Positions 9,258-17,208 of a stretch of 64,000 nt of DNA are shown here, piece by piece (positions within the stretch are counted from its first letter, which is position 1; every line of letters begins with the position of its first letter). The notes under the pieces were generated by a model, which was given only the letters and a program-made list of their open reading frames with translations, ran no database searches and was not told the DNA's origin. This DNA is from Sphingomonadaceae bacterium OTU29LAMAA1 (GTDB lineage: Bacteria; Pseudomonadota; Alphaproteobacteria; Sphingomonadales; Sphingomonadaceae): contig CP099617.1 in assembly GCA_024072375.1 (NCBI GenBank), forward strand, positions 1,406,001-1,470,000. The letters are read 5' to 3'. A program made the position numbers and the translations under genes.

Positions 9258-11933
9258 ATGCCGAAATCGGTCTCACGCTCCCTACCGGACACGGGTCTGT
9301 CCCCGGCCGCGATCCTGCGCCTGCTCGCCTTGCGCGACGATCACGACGATCCCGATGCACAGGCGCATGCCTTGCGCTTGTTCAGCGTCGCGGCGATCTG
9401 GCCGTTCGCGCTCGTGGCACAGTCGGTGGCCTGCGCCGTGCTGCTCGGCGCCGCGCTCGCGCAGTCGCACGCGCTGGCGATCGCCGAACTCGGCGGCACC
9501 ATCGCCCTCGCCTTGCTCGTCGCCTGTGCCGCTTATGCCGTGCTCATGACGCCATGGTCCCGCGAATGGGCCCCGCACATCCGCACCCGCTGCCTTGCGC
9601 TCGCGGCCAGCGGCACCGCGGCTGCGCTGTCGTCGCTGCTCTGGGCCTCGACGAAGCTGCCGATGGGACCGGTCCAGCTCGGATGCTTCGTCGCCGTTGC
9701 CGGCGCGATCGGCATCACCACGATCGCCTTGCACCCGGTCCGGGCCGCGACTCTGGGCTTCGGCACCGGATTGGTGCTCATGCTGCCGATCCTGTCGGAA
9801 CGGCTCCTGCCCTCGACGGTCGCCTTCGTCTTCCTCATCTGTCTGGGTATCGCCACGATCCGCCTCGCACGTCTCGATGCGCGTGCGGCGCACGCCCGTG
9901 CCGCCGAGGCGAGCGAAGGCCGGCTCGCCGCCAAGATGATCGCCGAATTCGAAGGACATGGTACCGGCTGGTTCTGGGAATCCGATCGCCAGGGGCGCCT
10001 GACCTATCTGTCGGACAAGGTCGCCGCCGATCTGCGCAGCGACGGTGACGAACCCGTCAGCCGCCTGCTGACCGATGTCTTTCGCATGGACAGCGCGGCG
10101 CCCGGCACCGAACGGACGCTCGCCTTCCATCTGTCGTCGCGCACCTCCTTCTCCGATTATACGGTCTGTGCCGCCGGCCGCCGGATCGAGAATGCGGAGA
10201 CCGACCGGTGGTGGTCGATATCCGGCCGCCCCGTCGTCGACGATCTCGGCCGGTTCCAGGGTTTCATCGGATCGGGCAGCGACCTGACCGAAAAGCGCAA
10301 GTCGGATGCCGAGATCACGCGCCTCGCGCTGTTCGACGGTCTGACCGGGCTCGCCAATCGCCAGCGCATGCGGCACAGCCTCGACAAGACGCTGCTCCAG
10401 CAGCGGGTCGGCCCGTTCCGGCCGACGTCGCTGTTCCTGATGGACCTCGACCGGTTCAAGGCGGTCAACGACACATTGGGTCATCAGGCCGGCGATGCGT
10501 TGCTCAAACAGGTCGCACAGCGACTGGAACGTGTGGTCGCCGATGCCTGCGTGGTCGGTGGTCTGGTCGGACGCCTCGGCGGCGACGAATTCCAGGTACT
10601 GCTGCCCGGCATCGATAATCGCGATTCGCTGGCGACGCTGGCGAAGGAGCTGATCGGCTCGCTGTCGCAGCCCTATTTCATTGCCGGCGCATCGGTCACC
10701 ATCGGCTGTTCGATCGGCATCGCCATCGCGCCGCAACATGGCGAGGACGCCGAGGAGCTGATCCGCAACGCCGATCTCGCGCTCTACGCCGCCAAGGCGG
10801 ACGGACGGGGCGTGCACCGCTTCTATTCCGACGAGATGCTGGCAGGCGCCAAGAGCCGCAAGGCGCTGGAAGACGACATGCGCGACGCGCTTGGCACCGG
10901 CGGTTTCCATCTCGCCTATCAGCCCGTCGTGTCGACCCTGTCGACCGAGATCGTCGGCTATGAAGCGCTGCTCCGCTGGAATCATCCGACCCGCGGCGCG
11001 ATCTCTCCCGCCGATTTCATCCCGGTCGCCGAGGAATGCGGGCTGATCGAGGCATTGGGCGAATGGGTGATGCGCACCGCCTGCGACGAGGCGATACGCT
11101 GGCCGCGCGAGGTTCGCGTCGCGGTGAACGTCTCGCCGATCCAGTTCGCCAATCCCGCCTTCCCGACCCTGGTCACCTCCGCGCTCGCGCACAGCGGCCT
11201 GCCGCCGCACCGGCTCGAACTCGAGATTACCGAGGGCGTCTTCCTCGACGAATCGGGTTCGACCGATGCGATGTTCAAGGCGCTGAAGGCGATCGGCGTC
11301 CGCCTCGCACTCGACGATTTCGGCACCGGCTATTCCAGCCTTGGCTACCTGCGCAACGCCCCGTTCGACAAGATCAAGATCGACCAGAGCTTCGTGCGCG
11401 GCGCCGCGCAGCCGGGTAACCGCAACGCAGCGATCATCCGTGCGATCGTCACGCTGGCCGATACGCTGGGCATGGAAACGACGGCCGAGGGCGTCGAGAT
11501 CCAGGACGAGATCGATCTGGTCCGCGACCTGGGTTGCAGCCACATTCAAGGCTATGTCTACGGCCGCGGCGTCGTCGCGGACGAGGTGATGGTGCAACTG
11601 GGTGGCGCCGCGCAGGCCGCGCCCGTCGGCCACAAGACCAGCCGTGCGCCGCGGACCAAGATGTTGCGCTCCGCCCGCATGGCGATCGGCCGCAACGAAG
11701 GCGACGTGCGCATCCGCAACATCTCGACCAGCGGCGCGATGATCGACGGTATTGCCGTCGACGGCCATGCTGTCGGCCTCGATGTCCTGATCGAACTGGT
11801 CGAGGATCAGATGTTCAGCGCCCGGATCGCCTGGGCGAAGGACGGCAAGGCGGGGTTGCAATTCGTCGAACCGTTCAACCTCGACCGGCTCAACCATCCG
11901 CAACTCGGCCGGGTGCAGCGGCGCGCGGTCTGA
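9258..11933 (+). CDS. Membrane GGDEF-EAL-PilZ cyclic-di-GMP enzyme with PAS domain
   Basis: An 891-residue protein. The N-terminal 215 or so residues hold about six membrane helices (for example IWPFALVAQSVACAVLL). A PAS-like segment follows (GTGWFWESDRQGRLTYLSD). The GGDEF domain has intact GGDEF at about 441. The EAL domain starts with EALLRW near 568 and keeps the metal and catalytic residues (NVSPIQF, LEITEG, DDFGTGYSSL, KIDQSF, EGVE, QGY). A C-terminal PilZ-like domain from about 795 carries NISTSG. The protein can therefore in principle make, degrade and bind cyclic-di-GMP. Both catalytic sites look intact, so net activity cannot be predicted. The start at 9258 is chosen as the first in-frame ATG outside the antisense fumarase gene. 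Confidence 0.93.
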   Translation: MPKSVSRSLPDTGLSPAAILRLLALRDDHDDPDAQAHALRLFSVAAIWPFALVAQSVACAVLLGAALAQSHALAIAELGGTIALALLVACAAYAVLMTPWSREWAPHIRTRCLALAASGTAAALSSLLWASTKLPMGPVQLGCFVAVAGAIGITTIALHPVRAATLGFGTGLVLMLPILSERLLPSTVAFVFLICLGIATIRLARLDARAAHARAAEASEGRLAAKMIAEFEGHGTGWFWESDRQGRLTYLSDKVAADLRSDGDEPVSRLLTDVFRMDSAAPGTERTLAFHLSSRTSFSDYTVCAAGRRIENAETDRWWSISGRPVVDDLGRFQGFIGSGSDLTEKRKSDAEITRLALFDGLTGLANRQRMRHSLDKTLLQQRVGPFRPTSLFLMDLDRFKAVNDTLGHQAGDALLKQVAQRLERVVADACVVGGLVGRLGGDEFQVLLPGIDNRDSLATLAKELIGSLSQPYFIAGASVTIGCSIGIAIAPQHGEDAEELIRNADLALYAAKADGRGVHRFYSDEMLAGAKSRKALEDDMRDALGTGGFHLAYQPVVSTLSTEIVGYEALLRWNHPTRGAISPADFIPVAEECGLIEALGEWVMRTACDEAIRWPREVRVAVNVSPIQFANPAFPTLVTSALAHSGLPPHRLELEITEGVFLDESGSTDAMFKALKAIGVRLALDDFGTGYSSLGYLRNAPFDKIKIDQSFVRGAAQPGNRNAAIIRAIVTLADTLGMETTAEGVEIQDEIDLVRDLGCSHIQGYVYGRGVVADEVMVQLGGAAQAAPVGHKTSRAPRTKMLRSARMAIGRNEGDVRIRNISTSGAMIDGIAVDGHAVGLDVLIELVEDQMFSARIAWAKDGKAGLQFVEPFNLDRLNHPQLGRVQRRAV

Positions 11934-12069
11934 CCGGCGAACGCATCTGCCTCGCGGGGGCACGACAAATCCGCCGAACGCCCGGCGTCGCCGTCATTCG
12001 CCGATTGCAAAACCGTTACGCCCGCGCCACCTGCGTGCCCCGACGTCGCGTTCATCCAGGATGTATCTC

Positions 12070-12549
12070 ATGGTCGATCGACCCGAAAGCGATGGCATCG
12101 ACCCTCGCCGCACCTCATGGGGCCGGCTGGTGGGCGATCACGATCGCATCGCCCGTCAATGCGGTGCTCTCGTCGCGCTCACCCGGCGCGACGATCGTCC
12201 GGCAGAGGATGTGACCGTCGCCCTGCTCGAATTGACGGTGTCGGTGGCGGATCATCTGGGCGTCGAGGATCAGGTGATCGACATGACCACCGTCGCGATC
12301 CGCGGCGGCACCTCGCCGGATCATGCCGCGGCGATGGCCGACGAGCTGGAGGCGCTGAAGAGCGACTGGACCGCCTTCATCGTTCGCTGGAACCCGACGG
12401 CGGTCGTCGCGCAGTGGGATGCGTTCGCTGAAGATGCCGCGGCGATGCTTCCCCGCCTGGTGGCGCAGGTCAAGCGCGAGAACGAGCTGCTCTACACCGC
12501 GGCGCTGCGTCATGGCGTCATCGACGCCGGCCACGCCACCCGCCACTGA
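12070..12549 (+). CDS. Hemerythrin-like (HHE) domain protein
   Basis: A 159-residue, mostly helical, cytoplasmic protein. The pattern LVGDHDRIARQ followed by VADHLGVEDQVI (HxxxE) and later helices fits the four-helix hemerythrin HHE cation-binding domain, which binds a diiron centre and senses or carries O2 or NO. Not every ligand can be placed with certainty, so metal binding is inferred. The start ATG at 12070 has AGGATG eight bases before it; the ATG at 12061 is an alternative that overlaps that site. It follows the cyclic-di-GMP gene but has its own 130-base leader. Confidence 0.68.
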   Translation: MVDRPESDGIDPRRTSWGRLVGDHDRIARQCGALVALTRRDDRPAEDVTVALLELTVSVADHLGVEDQVIDMTTVAIRGGTSPDHAAAMADELEALKSDWTAFIVRWNPTAVVAQWDAFAEDAAAMLPRLVAQVKRENELLYTAALRHGVIDAGHATRH

Positions 12550-12671
12550 TCCCGGACGGGCAGTCGCAAACACGCGCCGGCGCAACCCGTCGATATCGCG
12601 TCGAAAACGGTCACGACGGCACCGTTGGCCGTCGATCGGTGCCGGTCCGACGACACCATCAAAAAATTTTC

Positions 12672-12686
12672 GTTCGCCCGCTGTTC
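12672..12686 (+). promoter_or_regulatory. Perfect alphaproteobacterial LexA box, distal to nrdA
   Basis: GTTC-GCCCGCT-GTTC matches GTTC-N7-GTTC exactly. It lies in a 460-base gene-free stretch, 325 bases before nrdA, just after an A/T-rich run that could be part of a promoter. A second perfect box in opposite orientation is at 12981-12995. Confidence 0.6.
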
Positions 12687-12811
12687 TCTTGCGCTTTGCG
12701 AAACCCGCGGAAGTCCACGCGTCGTTAGTATCGGCCCGTCGCGAGAAGCCGGACAGCGATGGAACGGCATCGTCGCTGCATCATTAACCCCTTGCCTGCC
12801 GGGCCGCTTTG

Positions 12812-12824
12812 CCACAATTTGTGG
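12812..12824. promoter_or_regulatory. Palindrome upstream of nrdA, possible NrdR-type operator
   Basis: CCACAA-T-TTGTGG is a 13-base palindrome with perfect 6-base arms in the nrdA upstream region. NrdR operators are A/T-centred palindromes in front of ribonucleotide reductase genes, usually as spaced pairs. A second clear copy is not seen, so the assignment is only a suggestion. Confidence 0.35.
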
Positions 12825-12980
12825 GGGTTGAGTTCGGGGGCGGACCCAATTGCTGGTAGAGAGCGGCGCTGATGCCCATATCGGGCTTCGGTGACGAACA
12901 CGACGCGGTGACGCGATGTGCTCATTTTGTTCTCACGGCCGGGCCGCCACGGTGATAGCATGGAAATGCGCCGCCGATTC

Positions 12981-12995
12981 GAACACTTAGAGAAC
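12981..12995 (-). promoter_or_regulatory. nrdA: Perfect LexA box overlapping the nrdA leader
   Basis: GAAC-ACTTAGA-GAAC is an exact reverse-strand match to the alphaproteobacterial LexA operator GTTC-N7-GTTC. It ends 15 bases before the nrdA start, directly next to the AAGGAG ribosome site. LexA bound here would block transcription into nrdA, so SOS induction of dNTP synthesis is likely. Confidence 0.72.
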
Positions 12996-13010
12996 GAAGG
13001 AGCGGTTTCG

Positions 13011-14927
13011 ATGGACTTCAGGGACACGCAGGGTGATGCAATGACCGACACGATGGAAGCGACCGCTGAGACGACCACCAGCGCCGCGACGGAAGCCGTC
13101 GGCACTGGCAGCAAGGCCGTGCGCGCGCGCCCCTACCCCGTCGAGGTCGACCACAGCCGCGACGCGCTGCTCACCGATTTCGGCAAGGAAACGCTGAACG
13201 ACCGCTACTTGCTCCCTGGCGAAGGCTATCAGGACCTCTTCGTCCGCGTCGCCTCGGCCTATGCGGACGATGCCGCACACGCCCAGCGCCTGTACGACTA
13301 TATCTCCAAGCTGTGGTTCATGCCCGCCACCCCCGTGCTGTCGAACGGCGGCACCGGGCGCGGCCTGCCGATCAGCTGCTACCTCAACTCGGTCCCCGAC
13401 AGCCTCAACGGCATCGTCGACACCTGGAACGAGAACGTCTGGCTCGCCAGCCGCGGCGGCGGCATCGGCACCTATTGGGGCAACGTCCGCGGCATCGGCG
13501 AACCCGTCGGCCTCAACGGCAAGACCAGCGGCATCATCCCCTTCGTCCGCGTGATGGACTCGCTCACCCTCGCGATCAGCCAGGGCAGCCTGCGCCGCGG
13601 TTCGGCCGCCTGCTATCTCGACATCAGCCATCCAGAGATCGAGGAGTTCCTCGAAATCCGCAAGCCGTCGGGCGACTTCAACCGCAAGGCGCTCAACCTC
13701 CACCACGGCGTGCTCATCACCGATGCCTTCATGGAAGCGGTGCGCAACGGCGAGGAATGGCATCTGCGCAGCCCCAAGGATCAGGCGATCCGCCAGACGG
13801 TCGACGCGCGCTCGCTGTTCCAGAAGCTGGTCGAAACCCGCCTCCAGACCGGCGAACCCTATATCGTCTTCGCCGACCACGTGAATTCGAACATGCCCAA
13901 GCATCACCGCGAGCTGGGCCTCAAGGTCTCGACCTCGAACCTGTGCAGCGAGATCACGCTGCCGACCGGCGTCGACCACCTCGGCAACGATCGCACCGCG
14001 GTCTGCTGCCTGTCGTCGCTCAACCTCGAAACGTGGGACCAGTGGAAGGACGAAAAGGGCTTCATTGAGGACGTGATGCGCTTCCTCGACAACGTCCTGC
14101 AGGATTACATCGACCGCCACGAACCCGGCATGGAGCGCGCCGCCTATAGCGCCGGCCGCGAACGCTCGGTCGGGCTCGGCGTGATGGGCTTCCACTCGTT
14201 CCTCCAGGCGCGCGGCCTCCCGTTCGAGGGCGCGATGGCCAAGTCGTGGAACCTGCGTATGTTCAAGCACATCAAGAGCCAGGCGGACGAAGCGTCGATG
14301 CAGCTCGCGATCGAACGCGGCCCCTGCCCCGACGCCGCCGACACCGGCGCGATGGAGCGGTTCAGCTGCAAGATGGCGATCGCGCCCACTGCCTCGATCA
14401 GCATCATCTGCGGCGGCACCAGCGCGTGCATCGAGCCGATCCCGGCCAACATCTACACCCACAAGACGCTGTCGGGCAGCTTCTCGGTCAAGAACCCCTA
14501 TCTCGAAAAGCTGCTCAACGAGAAATCGAAGAACAGCGAAGCGGTGTGGTCCTCGATCCTCGAACACGGCGGCTCGGTCCAGCACCTCGACTTCCTCTCC
14601 ACGGAAGAAAAGGACTGCTACAAGACCAGCTTCGAAATCGACCAGCGCTGGCTCCTCGAACTCGCCGGCGACCGGACGCCGTACATCGACCAGGCGCAGT
14701 CGCTGAACCTGTTCATCCCCGCCGACGTCGAGAAGTGGGACCTCCTGATGCTCCACTTCCGCGCGTGGGAGCTGGGCATCAAGTCGCTTTATTACCTGCG
14801 TTCCAAGTCGGTCCAGCGCGCCGGTTTCGCCGGCTCGGGCGGGGTCGAGGCGGACAACACGATCAGCGCACCGAAGTTCGAGATCGGCGAGACGACCGAC
14901 TATGACGAATGCCTCGCGTGCCAGTGA
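13011..14927 (+). CDS. nrdA: Ribonucleoside-diphosphate reductase, class I large (alpha) subunit
   Basis: A 638-residue catalytic subunit of class I ribonucleotide reductase, which reduces ribonucleotides to deoxyribonucleotides with NrdB. Redox Cys123 (PISCYLNS) pairs with a Cys in AVCCLSS. The thiyl-radical motif NLCSE gives Asn310, Cys312 and Glu314. The C-terminal shuttle pair is Cys634/Cys637 (DECLACQ). The protein is over 100 residues shorter than E. coli NrdA, and the N-terminal ATP-cone that senses dATP is not seen; instead there is a Thr/Ala-rich lead of about 40 residues. The start at 13011 follows AAGGAG at nine bases. Two perfect LexA boxes and a palindrome lie upstream. nrdB is 1.2 kb downstream rather than adjacent. 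Confidence 0.96.
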   Translation: MDFRDTQGDAMTDTMEATAETTTSAATEAVGTGSKAVRARPYPVEVDHSRDALLTDFGKETLNDRYLLPGEGYQDLFVRVASAYADDAAHAQRLYDYISKLWFMPATPVLSNGGTGRGLPISCYLNSVPDSLNGIVDTWNENVWLASRGGGIGTYWGNVRGIGEPVGLNGKTSGIIPFVRVMDSLTLAISQGSLRRGSAACYLDISHPEIEEFLEIRKPSGDFNRKALNLHHGVLITDAFMEAVRNGEEWHLRSPKDQAIRQTVDARSLFQKLVETRLQTGEPYIVFADHVNSNMPKHHRELGLKVSTSNLCSEITLPTGVDHLGNDRTAVCCLSSLNLETWDQWKDEKGFIEDVMRFLDNVLQDYIDRHEPGMERAAYSAGRERSVGLGVMGFHSFLQARGLPFEGAMAKSWNLRMFKHIKSQADEASMQLAIERGPCPDAADTGAMERFSCKMAIAPTASISIICGGTSACIEPIPANIYTHKTLSGSFSVKNPYLEKLLNEKSKNSEAVWSSILEHGGSVQHLDFLSTEEKDCYKTSFEIDQRWLLELAGDRTPYIDQAQSLNLFIPADVEKWDLLMLHFRAWELGIKSLYYLRSKSVQRAGFAGSGGVEADNTISAPKFEIGETTDYDECLACQ

Positions 14928-14971
14928 GGTGACGGGTCGGCGGTGCGTCTGACAACGGACGAGCAGGGTAC

Positions 14972-15499
14972 ATGACGCTTCCCCCTCACCCTTCCGCGCC
15001 TGCGGCGCTCCCTCCCTCTCCCACAAGGGGAGAGGGAAAAGCGGACCAAAATCCCTCTCCCCTCGTGGGAGAGGGAAGGGGCCCGCGGCCGCAGGCCGTG
15101 GGAAGGGTGAGGGGGAATGCGAACGGCCTGACCAAACGCCAGCAACTCCCGCCGCTGACCGTCACGACGTCGCGCAAGCTACGCCAGGAAACCGGTGAAC
15201 CCGAACGACGCCTGTGGCGCGCGCTCCGCGAAGCCTTTCCCGACACCCGCTTTCGCCGCCAAGTTCCGTTCGGCCCCTATCATGCAGACTTCTGCGCCCA
15301 TGCCTACCACCTGATCGTCGAAGTCGACGGCGACGACCACGCCACCAAGATCAAGCAAGACGCCGCCCGCACCCGCTTCCTCGCTACCGAAGGCTACCAC
15401 GTGATCCGCTTCGCCAATGCCGATGTGATGGATATCATCGACGGCGTCGTGCAGGCGATCGCCGCAGCCATCGCGCATAAGCAAAAGGGCCGCCCATAA
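14972..15499 (+). CDS. DUF559 (Vsr-like) endonuclease domain protein
   Basis: The C-terminal 120 or so residues match the DUF559 family of small restriction-like nucleases: ERRLWRALREAF, FRRQVPFGPYHADFC, LIVEVDGDDH and RTRFLATEGYHVIRFAN. The acidic pair in the HADF and EVDGD segments would form a PD-(D/E)xK-type metal site. The ATG at 14972 has an AGGG site, but translation from it passes through the palindromic repeat and adds about 48 low-complexity residues. GTG at 15107 is a plausible real start, giving 130 residues. The gene sits between nrdA and nrdB and is flanked on both sides by copies of the same repeat. Substrate and role are unknown. Confidence 0.75.
   Translation: MTLPPHPSAPAALPPSPTRGEGKADQNPSPLVGEGRGPRPQAVGRVRGNANGLTKRQQLPPLTVTTSRKLRQETGEPERRLWRALREAFPDTRFRRQVPFGPYHADFCAHAYHLIVEVDGDDHATKIKQDAARTRFLATEGYHVIRFANADVMDIIDGVVQAIAAAIAHKQKGRP
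14980..15116. repeat. Long palindromic REP-like element before DUF559 gene
   Basis: The outer ends CCCCCTCACCCTTCC and GGAAGGGTGAGGGGG are complementary, and the inner parts repeat CCCTCTCCC..GGGAGAGGG hairpins facing each other. The whole 137-base segment folds as one long stem with nested hairpins. The CTCTCCCACAAGGGGAGAGGG core recurs at 15536-15558. Such elements read in frame give the PSPTRGEG/SPLVGEG peptides often seen at misannotated N-termini. Confidence 0.8.
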
Positions 15500-15535
15500 T
15501 GGACAGCCCCCTCATGCGTTCGTCGGAACGGACCA

Positions 15536-15558
15536 CCCTCTCCCACAAGGGGAGAGGG
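15536..15558. repeat. Second copy of the repeat core, after DUF559 gene
   Basis: The 23-base CCCTCTCC..GGAGAGGG hairpin is identical to the core inside the element at 14980-15116, and the following bases (AGCGGA) also match. It lies between convergent DUF559 and DUF2171 genes and may serve as their shared terminator. Confidence 0.75.
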
Positions 15559-15567
15559 ATCAGCGGA

Positions 15568-15819
15568 TCACTCCGCCTCTTCGAACATGTCCACGGCGTT
15601 CTGCGCAGTGGCGCTCAGCCGCACCGTGTCGCCCTCGATCGCCGCAACCAGACCGGCCGGCAGGTAATGATGCTTGCCACCCGTACCGTCCTCGGTGCTC
15701 GGCGAATCGTTCTTGGTCAGCTTGATGCGCTCGCCGTCGACGTGATCGACCGTGCCGACATGCACGCCGTCCGCGCCGATGACGGTCATATGTTCCTTGA
15801 TGTTGCTGTGATCGTGCAT
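15568..15819 (-). CDS. DUF2171 domain protein
   Basis: An 83-residue soluble protein. MTVIGADGVHVGTVDHVDGERIKLTK followed by HHYLPAGLVAAIEGDTVRLS is the PRC-barrel-like pattern of DUF2171, seen in many sphingomonads and radiation- or desiccation-tolerant bacteria. The function is unknown; the fold suggests protein or RNA binding. The start at 15819 has AGGAG seven bases upstream. It is divergent from the small membrane protein gene at 15900, with an 80-base shared upstream region in which no consensus stress promoter was found. Confidence 0.82.
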   Translation of the reverse strand: MHDHSNIKEHMTVIGADGVHVGTVDHVDGERIKLTKNDSPSTEDGTGGKHHYLPAGLVAAIEGDTVRLSATAQNAVDMFEEAE

Positions 15820-15899
15820 GATGTGTCTCCTGTGATGGGTTCGGGGGTGAAACGAGCCGCCCCGCATTTGGATGCATCCCCGACAGGAGCCATCCACTG

Positions 15900-16112
15900 A
15901 TGCCGCTGCAAAGCCTCATCATGTTCATCGTCGCCGCGGTCTTCGGCCTCGTCGGCACCGGCCTGCTGCTCGCCCTCCGCAAGCCGCAGGCCCCGGCCCG
16001 CGTCTACGTCTATCGCATGGTCGGCATCATGGCCGTCAGCCTCGCCATTGTCCTCGCCTTCTCCGCCCACGCCATGTGGCAGTGGAGCGTCACCCCTTCC
16101 CCCGTTTCCTGA
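15900..16112 (+). CDS. Small membrane protein, two helices
   Basis: A 70-residue protein with two hydrophobic segments (LIMFIVAAVFGLVGTGLLLAL and VGIMAVSLAIVLAFSAHAMW) separated by a short basic loop (RKPQAPARVYVYR). It is probably a helical hairpin in the inner membrane. An AGGAG site precedes the start. It ends 19 bases before nrdB and may be co-transcribed with it. No family is recognised. Confidence 0.62.
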   Translation: MPLQSLIMFIVAAVFGLVGTGLLLALRKPQAPARVYVYRMVGIMAVSLAIVLAFSAHAMWQWSVTPSPVS

Positions 16113-16131
16113 AATCCACCGGAGTAACCCC

Positions 16132-17193
16132 ATGTCCCTCCTCCAAGCCTCCAAGCAGTACAAGCCATTCGAATACCCCTGGGCGTTCGAATTCTGGAAG
16201 CGTCAGCAACAGCTCCACTGGCTCCCCGAAGAGGTGCCGCTGGGCGAGGATTGCCGCGACTGGGCGCAAAAGCTCAGCGACCACGAACGCAACCTCCTCA
16301 CCCAGATCTTCCGCTTCTTCACCCAGGCGGACGTCGAGGTGCAGGATTGCTACCACGAGAAATACGGCCGCGTGTTCAAGCCGACCGAGATCAAGATGAT
16401 GCTGACCGCGTTCAGCAACATGGAGACGGTGCACATCGCCGCCTACAGCCATCTGCTCGACACGATCGGCATGCCCGAGAGCGAATATGGCGCCTTCCTC
16501 GAATATGCCGAGATGAAGGAAAAGCATGACTACATGGGCAGCTTCGGCGTCGACAATGACGAGGACATCGCCCGCACGCTCGCCATGTTCGGCGGCTTCA
16601 CCGAAGGCGTGCAGCTCTTCGCCAGCTTCGCGATGCTGATGAACTTCCCGCGCTTTAACAAGATGAAGGGCATGGGCCAGATCGTCACCTGGTCGATCCG
16701 CGACGAGTCCCTGCATTGCGAGGGCATCATCAAGATGTTCCACACCTTCTGTCAGGAGCGCCAGTGCCTGACCAAGGCGGTGAAGGACGACATCGCCGAC
16801 GTCTGCCAGACCACGATCCGGCTCGAGGACAATTTCATCGACCTCGCGTTCGAAATGGGCCCGGTCAACGGCATGACGCCCAAGGAGATCAAGAAGTACA
16901 TCCGCTACATCGCCGACTGGCGGATGGGCCAGCTCGGCCTCAAGCCGATCTACATGATCGACGAACACCCGCTCCCTTGGTTGGCCCCGATGCTCAACGG
17001 CGTCGAGCATGCCAACTTCTTCGAACAGCGCGCCACCGAATATTCGAAGGCCGCGACCAAGGGCCAGTGGAACGACGTCTGGGATTCGTTCGACAAGCGC
17101 CAGAAGGCGAAGATCATCCGCCCGACCGAGCAGGACCTGGGGCTGCTGGACAGCGGCGACATGTTCTCGCGGGCTGGCGTGGCGGCGGAGTAA
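16132..17193 (+). CDS. nrdB: Ribonucleoside-diphosphate reductase, class I small (beta) subunit
   Basis: A 353-residue radical-generating subunit. The diiron/tyrosyl radical site is complete: Asp67 (ADVEVQD), Glu98 and His101 (SNMETVHIAAYS), radical Tyr105, then EGVQLFASF and IRDESLHCEG for the remaining ligands. The C-terminal tail that docks into NrdA is present. No ATP-cone is fused at the N-terminus, so neither subunit of this enzyme shows the usual dATP activity switch. The start at 16132 follows GGAGTAACC. It sits 1.2 kb from nrdA, separated by a DUF559 nuclease, a DUF2171 gene and a small membrane protein gene. Confidence 0.95.
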   Translation: MSLLQASKQYKPFEYPWAFEFWKRQQQLHWLPEEVPLGEDCRDWAQKLSDHERNLLTQIFRFFTQADVEVQDCYHEKYGRVFKPTEIKMMLTAFSNMETVHIAAYSHLLDTIGMPESEYGAFLEYAEMKEKHDYMGSFGVDNDEDIARTLAMFGGFTEGVQLFASFAMLMNFPRFNKMKGMGQIVTWSIRDESLHCEGIIKMFHTFCQERQCLTKAVKDDIADVCQTTIRLEDNFIDLAFEMGPVNGMTPKEIKKYIRYIADWRMGQLGLKPIYMIDEHPLPWLAPMLNGVEHANFFEQRATEYSKAATKGQWNDVWDSFDKRQKAKIIRPTEQDLGLLDSGDMFSRAGVAAE

Positions 17194-17208
17194 ATACGTA
17201 ACGGAGGG

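Noticed and set aside
9282..11963. 893-codon open frame on the minus strand opposite the GGDEF-EAL gene
   Set aside because: It is an antisense shadow caused by high GC; the translation is Asp/Arg/Gly-rich without motifs, and the + strand protein has intact domains.
12550..12831. Small protein genes in the nrdA upstream region
   Set aside because: Open frames on both strands have no ribosome site and random-looking composition.
14900..15145. Minus-strand ORF through the palindromic repeat
   Set aside because: Its peptide (SPLVGEG-like) is a translation of the repeat, a known annotation artefact.
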